Assembly: GCA_030710605.1 (NCBI GenBank)
Contig: CP092886.1
Coordinates: 49,902,390 to 49,966,389 of the forward strand
DNA: 64,000 bases
Direction: 5' to 3'
Origin: Cordylochernes scorpioides
Taxonomy: Eukaryota; Arthropoda; Arachnida; Pseudoscorpiones; Chernetidae
A program made the position numbers and the translations under genes. Under the pieces are notes generated by a model, which made no database searches, was not told the origin of the DNA, and saw only the letters and a program-made list of their open reading frames with translations. Shown piece by piece: positions 43,998 to 52,947 of the stretch (position 1 is its first letter; the number at the start of each line of letters is the position of its first letter).

Positions 43998-44734
43998 CAG
44001 TGGTACCTCGACATACGAGCGCCCCAACATAGGAGTTTTTCGAGATACGAGCCGACGAGCAAGTGATTTTTTGCTTTTAGTTACGAGCGAAATTCGAGAT
44101 ACGAGTTCGGTTCGGTAGTAACACGCAGTCGCGCCATCACGATCAGTTAGCAGCGTGCTTCCGCTGTGATAAGTTGTGTTTTGTGTTCGCGTTTTGCAAG
44201 TACAAACGTGTAATTGGTTTTGAGGAGTCAGAGGAGGAAGTTATTTCTACAAGTGAGATAAAGGAGATCTTAGGAATGTGGGAGAGAGTTTCACAGTTCG
44301 TGGAAAAAAAACACCCAGAAAAAGTTGCAACAGGTCGTGCATCTGACCTTTTTAATGATCCTTGCCTAACTCATTTCCGGAACATTCTGAGAGGGAGGAA
44401 GAAACAAACCTCCTTGGACATGTTTTTTTCTAAACGGCCTACAGGTGAAAGCGAGAAAAATGTAGCGAAAAAGGCAAAGACCAGTGAGGATATCTAATTT
44501 ATTTCTTTACATTCTCTTTTTTGTTTTTGTGCAATAAATATTTGATATTTATAAATACGTTTTTATTATTTAAAAAACACGTAACAAAAATAACTGGGGT
44601 GACATTTTGGAGGTTGGAACGGATTAATGGTAGTTCAATTGTTTTGTATGGGGAAATTTGCTTCGAGATACGAGTAATTCAAGATACGAGCAAGGTTGCG
44701 GAACGAATTAAACTCGTATGTCGAGGTACCACTG
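43998..44734 (+). mobile_element. Internally deleted Tigger (pogo) transposon, 737 bp
   Basis: Perfect inverted ends CAGTGGTACCTCGACATACG (43998 inward; complement ending at 44734) with TA on both sides (43996-43997, 44735-44736). Such ends are characteristic of Tigger elements. Subterminal ATACGAG motifs recur at both ends. Full Tiggers are 2-3 kb, so most of the transposase is missing; only a C-terminal frame remains. Confidence 0.92.
44174..44497 (+). pseudogene. Tigger transposase C-terminal remnant
   Basis: Open frame of 107 codons. FVEKKHPEKVATGRASDLF and KKQTSLDMFFSKRPTGES resemble the end of pogo/Tigger transposases, which close with a TSLD-x-FF motif. The CENP-B-like HTH and the DDE core are deleted. 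The first ~20 residues (MCFVFAFCKYKRV) probably come from the 5' side of the deletion junction. Confidence 0.7.
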
Positions 44735-44834
44735 TATATTTATATCTGGCGGGTTTTTTGAGTTTTGGCAAAATTTGGGAATATTTTCCTTATTAGAATA
44801 AATTTGTTCATAATTACTCGTTCTGGTCTCACAT

Positions 44835-45439
44835 ATAATTTTGATATGAACCAATCAAATATGGACATGAAGCCAACCCACCAGGATGCTGCAACAATAT
44901 ACGAATAAAAATAGGTTGAATAAAATAGAAATAAAGATTAAAAAGGGTTAATATATAAAATTTCACGATTAAAAAAGATATATAAGGTAATATGTATACA
45001 AGTATGATTGATTATTGTTGAGCGCTTGTTCTTTGCCATGTTGTCAGCGTGACAATAAGTGGTCACTTGTGGTAAAAGTAGCTCGGTGTTGTGGAGATAA
45101 GAAGATTGGGTTTGTCAAAAGACTAGAGTTGTGATGTCATGTTTTGTATCATGCCCTTGTGAAAAAACTTCATTGTTTGTGTTGTACTAGTATGTTATTG
45201 TGGGTTGTTTGTATAGTTTGAATTGTTTATAATAAAATTGATGTGGAATTCCTTAAAATATTGAGTCTATTTAGAGGAAGAGCAAAATCTCAAACAAAAA
45301 GAAAGTGGAAAGAAATTACGCCGTCGTTGTCCAAACAGAAAACGAAAGGTCGTATTTATTTCTGGTGTGTCCGAGGGGGAGAATTTGGATTAAATTGATC
45401 TGGTAACATGGAAAATATTTTTGTTTCTATGATAGCTTT
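44835..45439. other. Non-coding spacer
   Basis: No domain, RNA gene or paired repeat recognised. Confidence 0.5.
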
Positions 45440-45562
45440 AGGTTATAAATACTATAGAATAAAGCGTTAGGAGAAAATAATTTTTAATAATCGACTACCT
45501 TAAAAATATATATATATATATTTTCTCCTAACGCTTTATTTTATAGTATTTATAATCCAAGG
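45440..45562. repeat. Inverted repeat, ~35-bp arms
   Basis: AATACTATAGAATAAAGCG with GTTAGGAGAAAATA at 45448-45482 is inverted at 45521-45558. The left arm and its continuation (TTTTTAATAATCGACTAC) recur at 61380-61432 next to a hammerhead-like stem, tying this to the same repeat family. Confidence 0.7.
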
Positions 45563-46140
45563 AGAAAGTTTCCATGTTTAAAAAAAAAAATAGCTTTAGG
45601 TTCTGGGTTAAAATTTTGGTGTCGTTGTCGCATTCTTTTTTTCTATTTCAGTCGGGTCTTAATCGGAAAATAGCTTGGAAGCTTTCTCATAAAATTTCAA
45701 GGATGAGAGAGAGCAGCCCGTAATTGTTGGTGACGAGTGAAATAACTACCAAGAAGATTTCTTGGAGTATGTATTGGCCGGATTGGGATAGAAAGTAGGT
45801 ATCGAAGTATAATAAAATGGCAACGGTTAAAGCAAAGCTAGGTAGTGATAAAAGGGTGAAAAGGAAGATAAAATGAACTAGTCTGAATTTTTAAAGATTA
45901 TATAGAACTGCTTGTAATCGGGGGTTTGTACGGGTGTTTGGATTTGGGTTGATGGATGAGTTCTGGTGTTCAGGAATATATACTCTGGAGGGTGGTGTTG
46001 TGGGAAATGGATGAGATGAAGTGGATTTATTTGGTTGTACTATGGTGAACTCTTGGATCTGTGTTAGTCTTGACTCCTAGTCAGTGCTGTGGCCTTCGCA
46101 GATATGGTCCCCTGATGTCCTGCAGCTCTCCTGCAGTCTT
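45563..46140 (-). other. Probable 3' region of LINE D, otherwise unassigned
   Basis: 45900-46170 remains open on the minus strand for a while after the LINE D endonuclease but shows no domain. 45563-45900 has nothing recognisable. Confidence 0.4.
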
Positions 46141-47080
46141 TCTATGGCCTCTCTTGGTGGCTCCTCGATAAATTAGTCCCCTGGCCATGAAACATTCTTG
46201 TCTGTTAGATCTCCTGTCATCTGCTCTAGGTTGTTCTCCTGGATCTTTTCTATGGTCGTCGTATCCCTGTGGTCCATGATTATCTCTGATGTTCCACCTT
46301 CCTCGTTTTCACACGCCAGCTCCCTACATCGTTCCAACAATCTACCCATGGCTTCCATTTCTTTATTTTTCTGGAAATTATCGTGAGGTTAATTCTTATT
46401 TTCTGTTGAAATAATTTCCATAGTTTTTTTTAAGACCAAGGATTGGATATATGCGAAGACCCTTTTTCTTATGTTTATTCCCTTCCTATATTGTTTATTA
46501 TATTTTGTTACTATTCCATCCCATGTTAAGACTATCGGCACTACTTTTACGGGTATTTTTTTTGGTTTGAGCCATTTCCTCGCCAGTAGCTGGTATTTTC
46601 TTTTCTTTGTTAGCTCCGTAGTTTGGATATTGTCTTGGGAGGTAACGCCTATCTCTATGATTGTTATGTCTTTTTTTATTTTGTCGTATACTATTATATC
46701 AGGTTTGTTGGCTCTGATATTGATATCGCTTATCATAGGCAGGTCCGTTATTATCTTGACGTATGAATTTTAAATTTTAGTCGTTATTTTGTGGAGCTTT
46801 ATCTTGTTGTTCTAAGTGAAATTATATTTCCATGCCAAGTTGAAGTGGACGCATCTCACCACTTCATTATACCTCTCGGTGTAGTCGTAAGGAAGCAATT
46901 TCCACAGTTTGTAGCAAGGTGGTCCACCGTCCTCTGTACTGTTTCACAATGAGGACATTTTAGGTTTTTATCTTTCGGGAACACATTCCTATCTTGACTG
47001 AACATATAGAAACTTTCATTTTGCCGAGTGTTATTGTTGGGACATTTTTTTAATGTCCTATTTAAGGACAATCCAACTTC
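46141..47080 (-). pseudogene. LINE D C-terminus: zinc motif and restriction-like endonuclease
   Basis: KCPHCETVQRTVDHLATNC (46900-46960) is the Cys/His motif that follows RT in R2/Dong-type LINEs. After a frame change, NKPDIIVYDKIKKDITIIEI plus GVTSQ (46630-46710) gives the PD...E-x-G arrangement of the restriction-like endonuclease. VLTWDGIVTKY and YIQSLVLKKTMEII end the conserved region near 46400. Unlike the other LINEs here, it has this nuclease instead of an EEP domain. Frames are disrupted. Confidence 0.8.
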
Positions 47081-47759
47081 GTGCCCGACCTAGCTCAGTA
47101 ATAATAACATTTATGCTTGTGTACCAACTTGGATTAAACCTAGATACATACACAAATGAAATGTATCACACACCACAGATACACACCTGTTTTGTATTTT
47201 GATTAAGGATAAAAATATTACCAGAACACTTTCAAATATTAAAACATTAAATTTTATTCAACTCGGTGAATTTACAACACTTCATTTTATAGGCAATTTT
47301 ACATGGACAAAAATTTTGTTTAAGGATTTCAAGCAAGAATGGATTTTTTTCTATTAGAAACATGTAACTACTACCTCGGCAGATTTTGCTAAACACTAAG
47401 ACTTCATGCAAAGGACAAAATATGAATTCTTCTTCCCTATAAAAAATAAGCTAAAAATATATCTCTCTGACATATTAAATATGCCCTAAATTAATGGGAA
47501 AGATGCTAACATACCGTTTCTCCTGGATACCAGCGTTCCCTCTCGGATAGGTCACTTTCGTACGCCGCCCGTTCAAAAACTCGCTGTTATCTTTCAAACA
47601 GCGACCCGAGGTAAATCGTCATCTTCCTACAGAGTAAAAAAAAGAGAATAATATTCTTAGAATATTATTAAATAATAAAATATTATTATTATTAAAAAAA
47701 AAATAATAGTAATAAAGAAAATATTCTTTTTTAAAAGAATATATAGAAATAATAATAAG
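47081..47759. other. Non-coding segment interrupting LINE D
   Basis: AT-rich, no domain. CTCTCGGATAGGTCACTTTC near 47532 stands out as GC-richer, unassigned. Confidence 0.5.
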
Positions 47760-48120
47760 GATAGTAAAATATAAAAAAAATTTTTCTCTAAATTTAAAAT
47801 AATTTCTCCTTTAAGAAATTCGAAATTAAACTTCTTCTTTTTAAAAGAAAAGTTTGAGATAATAAAAAAATTGATAAAAATAAGGATAATAAAATATAAA
47901 AATTTTCTTTAAATTTAAAGTAATTTCTTCTTTAAGAAATTCGAAATTAAACTTCTTCTTTTTAAAAGAAAAGTTTGAGATAATAAAAAAATTGATAAAA
48001 TAGGGATAATAAAATATATTTTTTTTTTATTTTAAATTTAAAGTAATTTCTTCTTTAAGAAATTCGAAATTAAACTTCTTCTCTTTAAAAGAAAGCTTGA
48101 GATAATAATAAAATTGATCT
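47760..48120 (+). repeat. AT-rich tandem repeat, about 120-bp unit, three copies
   Basis: AAGAAATTCGAAATTAAACT with CTTCTTTTTAAAAGAAAAGT recurs at about 47813, 47935 and 48057, each followed by TTGAGATAATAAAAAAATTG. Internal TTTAAA/AAGAAATTC inversions give each unit hairpin potential. Confidence 0.8.
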
Positions 48121-48289
48121 GGGTATGTATTTAATTGGTTTTATTCATTTTAGAATAAAGAATGGACTTGAAATTTCCCTAAAGGCAATATGATTTTGGA
48201 CGTTTCATTGCATATAAAAGGGTGATTGACATTAGATAACATATGCACATATGTACATAGTTTGTATATCCTCCGCTGGACCTCTCTGC

Positions 48290-48540
48290 AATGGGCTCCA
48301 GGATCCTTGGGCAGGACCCGTGTCATCTCCAGCTGGGAGTCTTCCCCGGCTTCTGGTCTTTAAAGACATATGTGTCATCCCCAGCCTTCTGGACTTTAAA
48401 GGCATAGGTGTCATCTCCAGCTGGGCATCTTCTCCGGCTCCTGGTCTTTCAAGGCACATGTGTCATCTCCACCTTTCTGGACTTTAAAGGCATAGGTGTC
48501 ATCTCCAGCTGGGTATCTTGGAGTACCCGCCCAGGGTTGC
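48290..48540 (+). repeat. Composite minisatellite of alternating long and short units
   Basis: GTGTCATCTCCAGCTGGG starts ~52-bp units (48321, 48409, 48497) and GTGTCATCCCCAGCCTTCTGG-like starts (written here as GTGTCATCNCCA) open ~36-bp units (48373, 48461). Each unit ends in CTTTAAAGGCAT or a variant. The higher-order period is about 88 bp. It is GC-rich, in contrast with the AT repeat beside it. Confidence 0.8.
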
Positions 48541-48791
48541 TTCCAGTTCTTCATTCTCCAATCCGCCTCGTTGTTGTCCTTTTGTGGAGGTAGGCCGGTA
48601 TCTTGGTAACGGTGCTACCAGTCATCTCCGATTGGGCGTCCTCCCCTGCCTCGACCTTTAGAGCACCGTCGGCCACCGTTGTGGGATCTCCATCTGGACA
48701 CCAAACATTTTCGGCAAGACACTGTGTATATATATGATGTAAATGTTTACATCATTGTTGGGTCTAAAGGTAAAGACTCTTCTAGTAAGGT

Positions 48792-49019
48792 ATATCAATT
48801 AAGAAATATCAGAAGATGAGTTTCTTTTATTGTATGAATGCTACGAGCTTTCGGGCAAAAGCCCTTCGACAGGCAAAAATATAACTATACTAAGAAAGAT
48901 ATAAATCGTTATCTTTCTTAGTATAGTTATATTTTTGCCTGTCGAAGGGCTTTTGCCCGAAAGCTCGTAGCATTCATACAATAAAAGAAACTCATCTTCT
49001 GATCTTTCTTAATTGATAT
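48792..49019. repeat. Near-perfect palindrome with hammerhead-like core
   Basis: Arms 48792-48900 and 48911-49019 are inverted copies of 109 bp with about one mismatch and a 10-nt spacer. ATTGTTGGGTCTA flanks the block on both sides (48754-48766 and 49018-49030), suggesting a target-site duplication. On the plus strand 48939-48962 reads CTGTCGA, A, GGGC/GCCC stem with TTTT loop, GAAA. Compared with a hammerhead core it has A6 changed to U and one extra A. Transcripts of either strand would fold into one long hairpin. Confidence 0.8.
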
Positions 49020-49030
49020 TGTTGGGTCTA

Positions 49031-50640
49031 TTTGGTGGAAAATCTGGCCCAACATTATTTCCCGTTTTGAGCCACTGTGGATTCTGTCATGTCCAATAGC
49101 GGTTGGTCTTCATTTTTGAAGAATGTTCTGTGTATTATTTTCTGGCCAATGATTCCTCTTAGGTTTTCAATTTGTTTTTCTTTTAGAGTCTTCATTGTGA
49201 TGTCTTTGTTTTCCAGTTTATATTTGTTTTCAATAATTAACTGAATGTGTGCGAGCATTGTATTTTCGGTTGAATTTGAAGCCTATTTTATTTAAAAGCT
49301 GAGTTGTATTGATCACTAAGAGCTTAAGATCCTTATCGCTATGGGCAAATATTTTTATGTCCTCTATGAACAATAAGTGATTTATTTTAATTTTTTCCTC
49401 TCCCACTCACATCTCCACTTGGTGACTGTCTTCTTTATTGAGCTCCCTTGTTATCGGTTCGAGGCACATGACGAAAAATATTAGTGATAGCCCATCTCCT
49501 TGCAATATTCCTCTTTCTATTTTAACTGTTTTGAGGCAACACTTCTTGCCATAGTACAACTGTGCTTGCCATTTGTCTAGGGCAATTTTTTCGAATTTGA
49601 ACTTCTTTTGGAACTCTTGATGTTTCCAATATCCTTAGCAGATATTTGTGGTCGATGCTGTCAAAAACTTTAGCTATGTCAATCCACATGGTTTATGGTT
49701 TATTTGCGTGTTCTTTGCATATAGCATTGTTAAATAAGACCTTGGCGCCTTGAGTTCGCTGCGTGTTCCTATCTGATTGATAGACAGTAATCGTTCCTTA
49801 TCTATGTATTTGTTCAGCTTTCTAGATAATATCCGCGTGATTAATTTGTACAGGTTGCTCAGGCAACTCATGGGGCGGTAGTTGTTGGAGGTGTTCTCTC
49901 CTCCTTTAGGAAACAAGAAGGTTTTCGCAGTAAACATCCAGTCTGGAATTGTTTCTGGATTCCATATAGCTTGAACAACGGCTTTATATAGATCTTTGTG
50001 TAGCGGGGTTAATTTTTTAATAAAGAAATTATAAATTATATCTATACCGCCTGCTTTCCAACTTGTAAAATTTTTTAATGTTTCCTCGAATTCTACTTTT
50101 GTTATTTCTATTTGCTCTATAGGTTTGTTTGTTTTCTCTATATTCTGGATGAGGTATTCCGGAATGTCGAGGTCTTGATTCTTTGTCCAAGTTTTGGATC
50201 AGAAATTTGTTAAATCTTCTTCATTAATGGGGCCTTCGTTTGCTTTTTGTGGCTTTAATTTTCTGTAAAATGCTCCCTATTCAGTTTAAACATATAATTT
50301 GCCTTATTAAATTCACTTATTTTTCTGATACCTCTATTCTTTTCTGTATTACTTTTATTTCTTGGTTTAGTTTTTCGTGAACTTTTTTTAAATCGGATAT
50401 TTTCCTGGGATCGCTTCTATATTTCTTGGTTACTTGTTTTACCTTGTGGTTTTCTTTGCTGTTCATTTTTTCCAGATTCTATTCGTTTTTCTATTATTCT
50501 TATCATATTTATTTCTCTTGGATTGATTTGTTTAATGGGTATTTCCAGTCACCCGCTCTTTGCGGCTTATTGGTTAACTCTTCATATGGCTTTTGCGCTG
50601 CATAAATTATTTTGCTGATTTTTCCAAGTTTAGATTTCCT
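49031..50640 (-). pseudogene. LINE D reverse transcriptase region
   Basis: Read from 50640 down: ISKIIYAAQKPYEELTN (50600), several broken frames, NNYRPMSCLSNLYKLITRIL (49880), IDIAKVFDSIDHKYLLRILE (49650, first RT Asp), and FIEDIKIFAHSDKDL (49360; the YxDD motif with Asp to Glu). LEEKQIENLRGIIGQ-type text near 49180 closes it. Order RT, then zinc motif and restriction-like nuclease at 46141-47080, matches R2/Dong-type LINEs. The active-site Glu and the many stops mark it dead. Confidence 0.75.
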
Positions 50641-50658
50641 ATTAGATTTTATTTAATA

Positions 50659-50989
50659 CTAGCCGAATGACCCGGGCAACGCCCGTGTTTTAATTTAGAC
50701 ACATGGACCTGTTGGATCATTAACGCCCGTGTTTTACCCCCGATTGAATGTTTTTATTCAAATACTATTTGTTACAATTATAAATTGGCACCTTAAATAA
50801 ATGCATATATTAGTTAATAACTATAGCCTATGTGCTTTATCTGTCTATGTACTGTTGGCTTCCGTAGGGCAAAGTGTCTCGCGCAGTGGCGGCGCCATCG
50901 TAGCGAACCAATAGGAGAGCGCCATTCCAAAAAAAAAAGCAAACGGTGACAGAGATGAAGAACGCATGACGCTCGTAACTGTATATAGA
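50659..50989 (-). mobile_element. Non-autonomous Helitron within LINE D
   Basis: On the minus strand it begins TCTATATACAGTTACGAGCG near 50989 and ends with the CGGGCGTTGCCCG hairpin and TCATTCGGCTAG at 50659, with host T next. It shares the first ~60 bases and the 3' end with the tRNA-bearing Helitron at 58187-58510, but the interiors differ. It splits the LINE D N-terminus from its RT. Confidence 0.8.
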
Positions 50990-51690
50990 ATAATTGTTAA
51001 TTTCCTCTAGAATATGCTTTTTATATCTTACGTATGGGATTTTGAACGTCGATGTCCACTGATTAACTGGTTTGTTCGAGAACTCTTCTGTCGCTTTCTC
51101 CGTTGCCCTTGTTACTCTCAGCCGCAATTTTATGTTTACTGGGTTATCGCCCTTGCTGTTTGCCTCTTCATTTGTTTCCTTTTCCTTATCTGGTTGGCTT
51201 ACAAGTTCTGATGCGTCCCTATCTTCCCTTTCGTCTGTTCTCTCACCTTCCTCTTGGCCTATTTGGTTATTGGTAATTTCACTATCGCAAGTTCTACTGT
51301 CACTGGTTTGCTCGCCGTTGTCTAGTGCATTTGAGGTACTTTCTCTTTTGTCTTCTTTCTGACTTTGGCTTACAACAGGTGCAGATCTGTTGGATGTACC
51401 TCTGTATTTATTAACGATATCTGTGTAGCTTTCGTCCTTGATAAGCTTGTAAATCTTTATTCTTAGAGTACCAAGATTTATTGCGCGTCCAAATCGGCTT
51501 TCTTGGATTCTTGGATTTTAGGCCACGAATTTCTTCCTGCCCTTCCCTTTCTATCGGCATATTTATGAGATGATTGGATGAGAAATATATTCGCACTTCT
51601 CTCCATATCTCCATCTGACTGGCTGAAGTTCTGCCTCCAAGTTAATGTAGGATTCAAGTTGATATTTTCTTGAAGGTTGTTTTCAGCCAT
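50990..51690 (-). pseudogene. LINE D N-terminal region
   Basis: MAENNLQENINLNPTLTWRQ starts at 51690. After frame changes it is Ser/Glu/Lys-rich (SDKEKETNEEANSKGDNPVN) and reaches TSTFKIPYVRYKKHILEEIN at 51010, where the Helitron enters. Low-complexity N-termini are usual before the RT of R2/Dong-type proteins. No zinc finger is clear in this piece. The link to the RT at 49-50.6 kb is by strand and order. Confidence 0.55.
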
Positions 51691-51762
51691 TCACAATCTA
51701 ATAAATAAGAAAAATGAGAATAAATTTTACAGAGAACAATTAAAGAACAAAAAAATAATAAT

Positions 51763-52947
51763 ATGCCACCGATTGTAATTAAATCGACGATCGGACCAAC
51801 CGGCGAGAAACTATGCATAATCGAAGCCTCCTTAATAACGAAGATCCTAGACAAATGTGGAATCGAGTATAAACTTGAGGAAACAGTTCAATCAAAGAAG
51901 AGAACTCGCGGCTCCCAGGATGACTCAAGATCGCCAACTAGGAACGAGCGTAACCTGAAGACGCCTAGAATGGACATCGACGAACAAAGTCCCGCCACTG
52001 GAGTTTCTCAACAAATGAACGCAGCTCACCCACCGCAAGACGATGAAGAAAATAACGACAACGATGGCCCATGGACCACAGTCACTAACGTGAAAAAACC
52101 GAGAATTCCTCCTGTTATTGCAGAAAATGTAGCAGATTGGAAGCTTCTTTGCCAAGAACTAAAAGACTTGTGCATGGAACCATTCCAAGTCACGATTTCT
52201 GGCAAAAAGCACATAATTAAATCGAAAAACATAGGCGACTTAAAAAAAATCAGGAAATATGTACAGAAAAATAATGGAGGATATTCCTACAGACTACAGG
52301 AGGAAAAACCGCTAAAAGTGGTATTGAAGGGGGTATCAACAGCCTTCAAAGAAGAAGACGTCGTAACTGAACTGGTCTCAATGTGCTTCACTGAGGTCAT
52401 TGTCAAAAGACTCCATAGACAATCGACCAAAATACCGATGAATATAGTCCTAGTAGAGCTACCGAAAAATGAACAAAATAAACGAATCTATGGAATAACC
52501 GAAATACTTTATCAAAAAATAGTCGTGGAATCATTCAGGACTACAAAACGAGTGACCCAATGCTTTAACTGCCAGGGTTTTGGGCATGGCCAGCTAAACT
52601 GCTTTTTGAAGCCCAAATGCGTCAAGTGTGCTGAAGAACACCATTCGAAGGATTGTCCAAGAAACTCGAAACAGCTCCCACCAAAGTGCGCTAACTGTGG
52701 AGAGGCGCACACAGCCAATTACCGCGGATGCCCAAATTTTCCGAAGCCACAACAACAGCAGCTAAAGCCTCCCAGACAAAACTACCCTAACACCATACCT
52801 CAAGCAAGCTCCACTAAAACAGAAGAAGCAACTGCTGAAAAACAAAAGGCAAGTTACGCTGAAACTGCAAAAAAGAAAACTACTCGTTCTGACACCAGGG
52901 AACTGTGCGAAAAGTTATTAGAAATTATCAAAACCTTCTTACAATGA
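51763..52947 (+). CDS. Jockey-type LINE ORF1 (Gag-like, 394 aa)
   Basis: The N-terminal 120 residues are charged and probably disordered. Residues ~165-260 form the pre-C2HC region (KPLKVVLKGVSTAFKEEDVV, PKNEQNKRIYGITEIL). Three zinc knuckles follow at ~266-325: CFNCQGFGHGQLNC, CVKCAEEHHSKDC and CANCGEAHTANYRGC. The Lys/Gln/Thr-rich tail ends LLEIIKTFLQ. It binds element RNA and escorts it to the nucleus in related jockey elements. The stop TGA overlaps the ORF2 ATG (ATGA at 52944-52947), so ORF2 is probably made by termination-reinitiation. The start at 51763 is the first ATG of the element. Confidence 0.93.
   Translation: MPPIVIKSTIGPTGEKLCIIEASLITKILDKCGIEYKLEETVQSKKRTRGSQDDSRSPTRNERNLKTPRMDIDEQSPATGVSQQMNAAHPPQDDEENNDNDGPWTTVTNVKKPRIPPVIAENVADWKLLCQELKDLCMEPFQVTISGKKHIIKSKNIGDLKKIRKYVQKNNGGYSYRLQEEKPLKVVLKGVSTAFKEEDVVTELVSMCFTEVIVKRLHRQSTKIPMNIVLVELPKNEQNKRIYGITEILYQKIVVESFRTTKRVTQCFNCQGFGHGQLNCFLKPKCVKCAEEHHSKDCPRNSKQLPPKCANCGEAHTANYRGCPNFPKPQQQQLKPPRQNYPNTIPQASSTKTEEATAEKQKASYAETAKKKTTRSDTRELCEKLLEIIKTFLQ

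Larger units (their letters stand above)
43905..44833 (+). repeat. LTR of the second gypsy, split by a mini-Tigger
   Basis: Starts TGTCACCGAATAATC after the purine tract and appears to end GGTCTCACA at 44833. Without the 737-bp Tigger and its TA duplication it would be about 190 bp. The boundary at 44833 rests only on the TG...CA rule. Confidence 0.55.

Noticed and set aside
48251-48593. ORFs of 60-78 codons over the GC minisatellite
   Set aside because: They are periodic by-products of the repeat, open on both strands.
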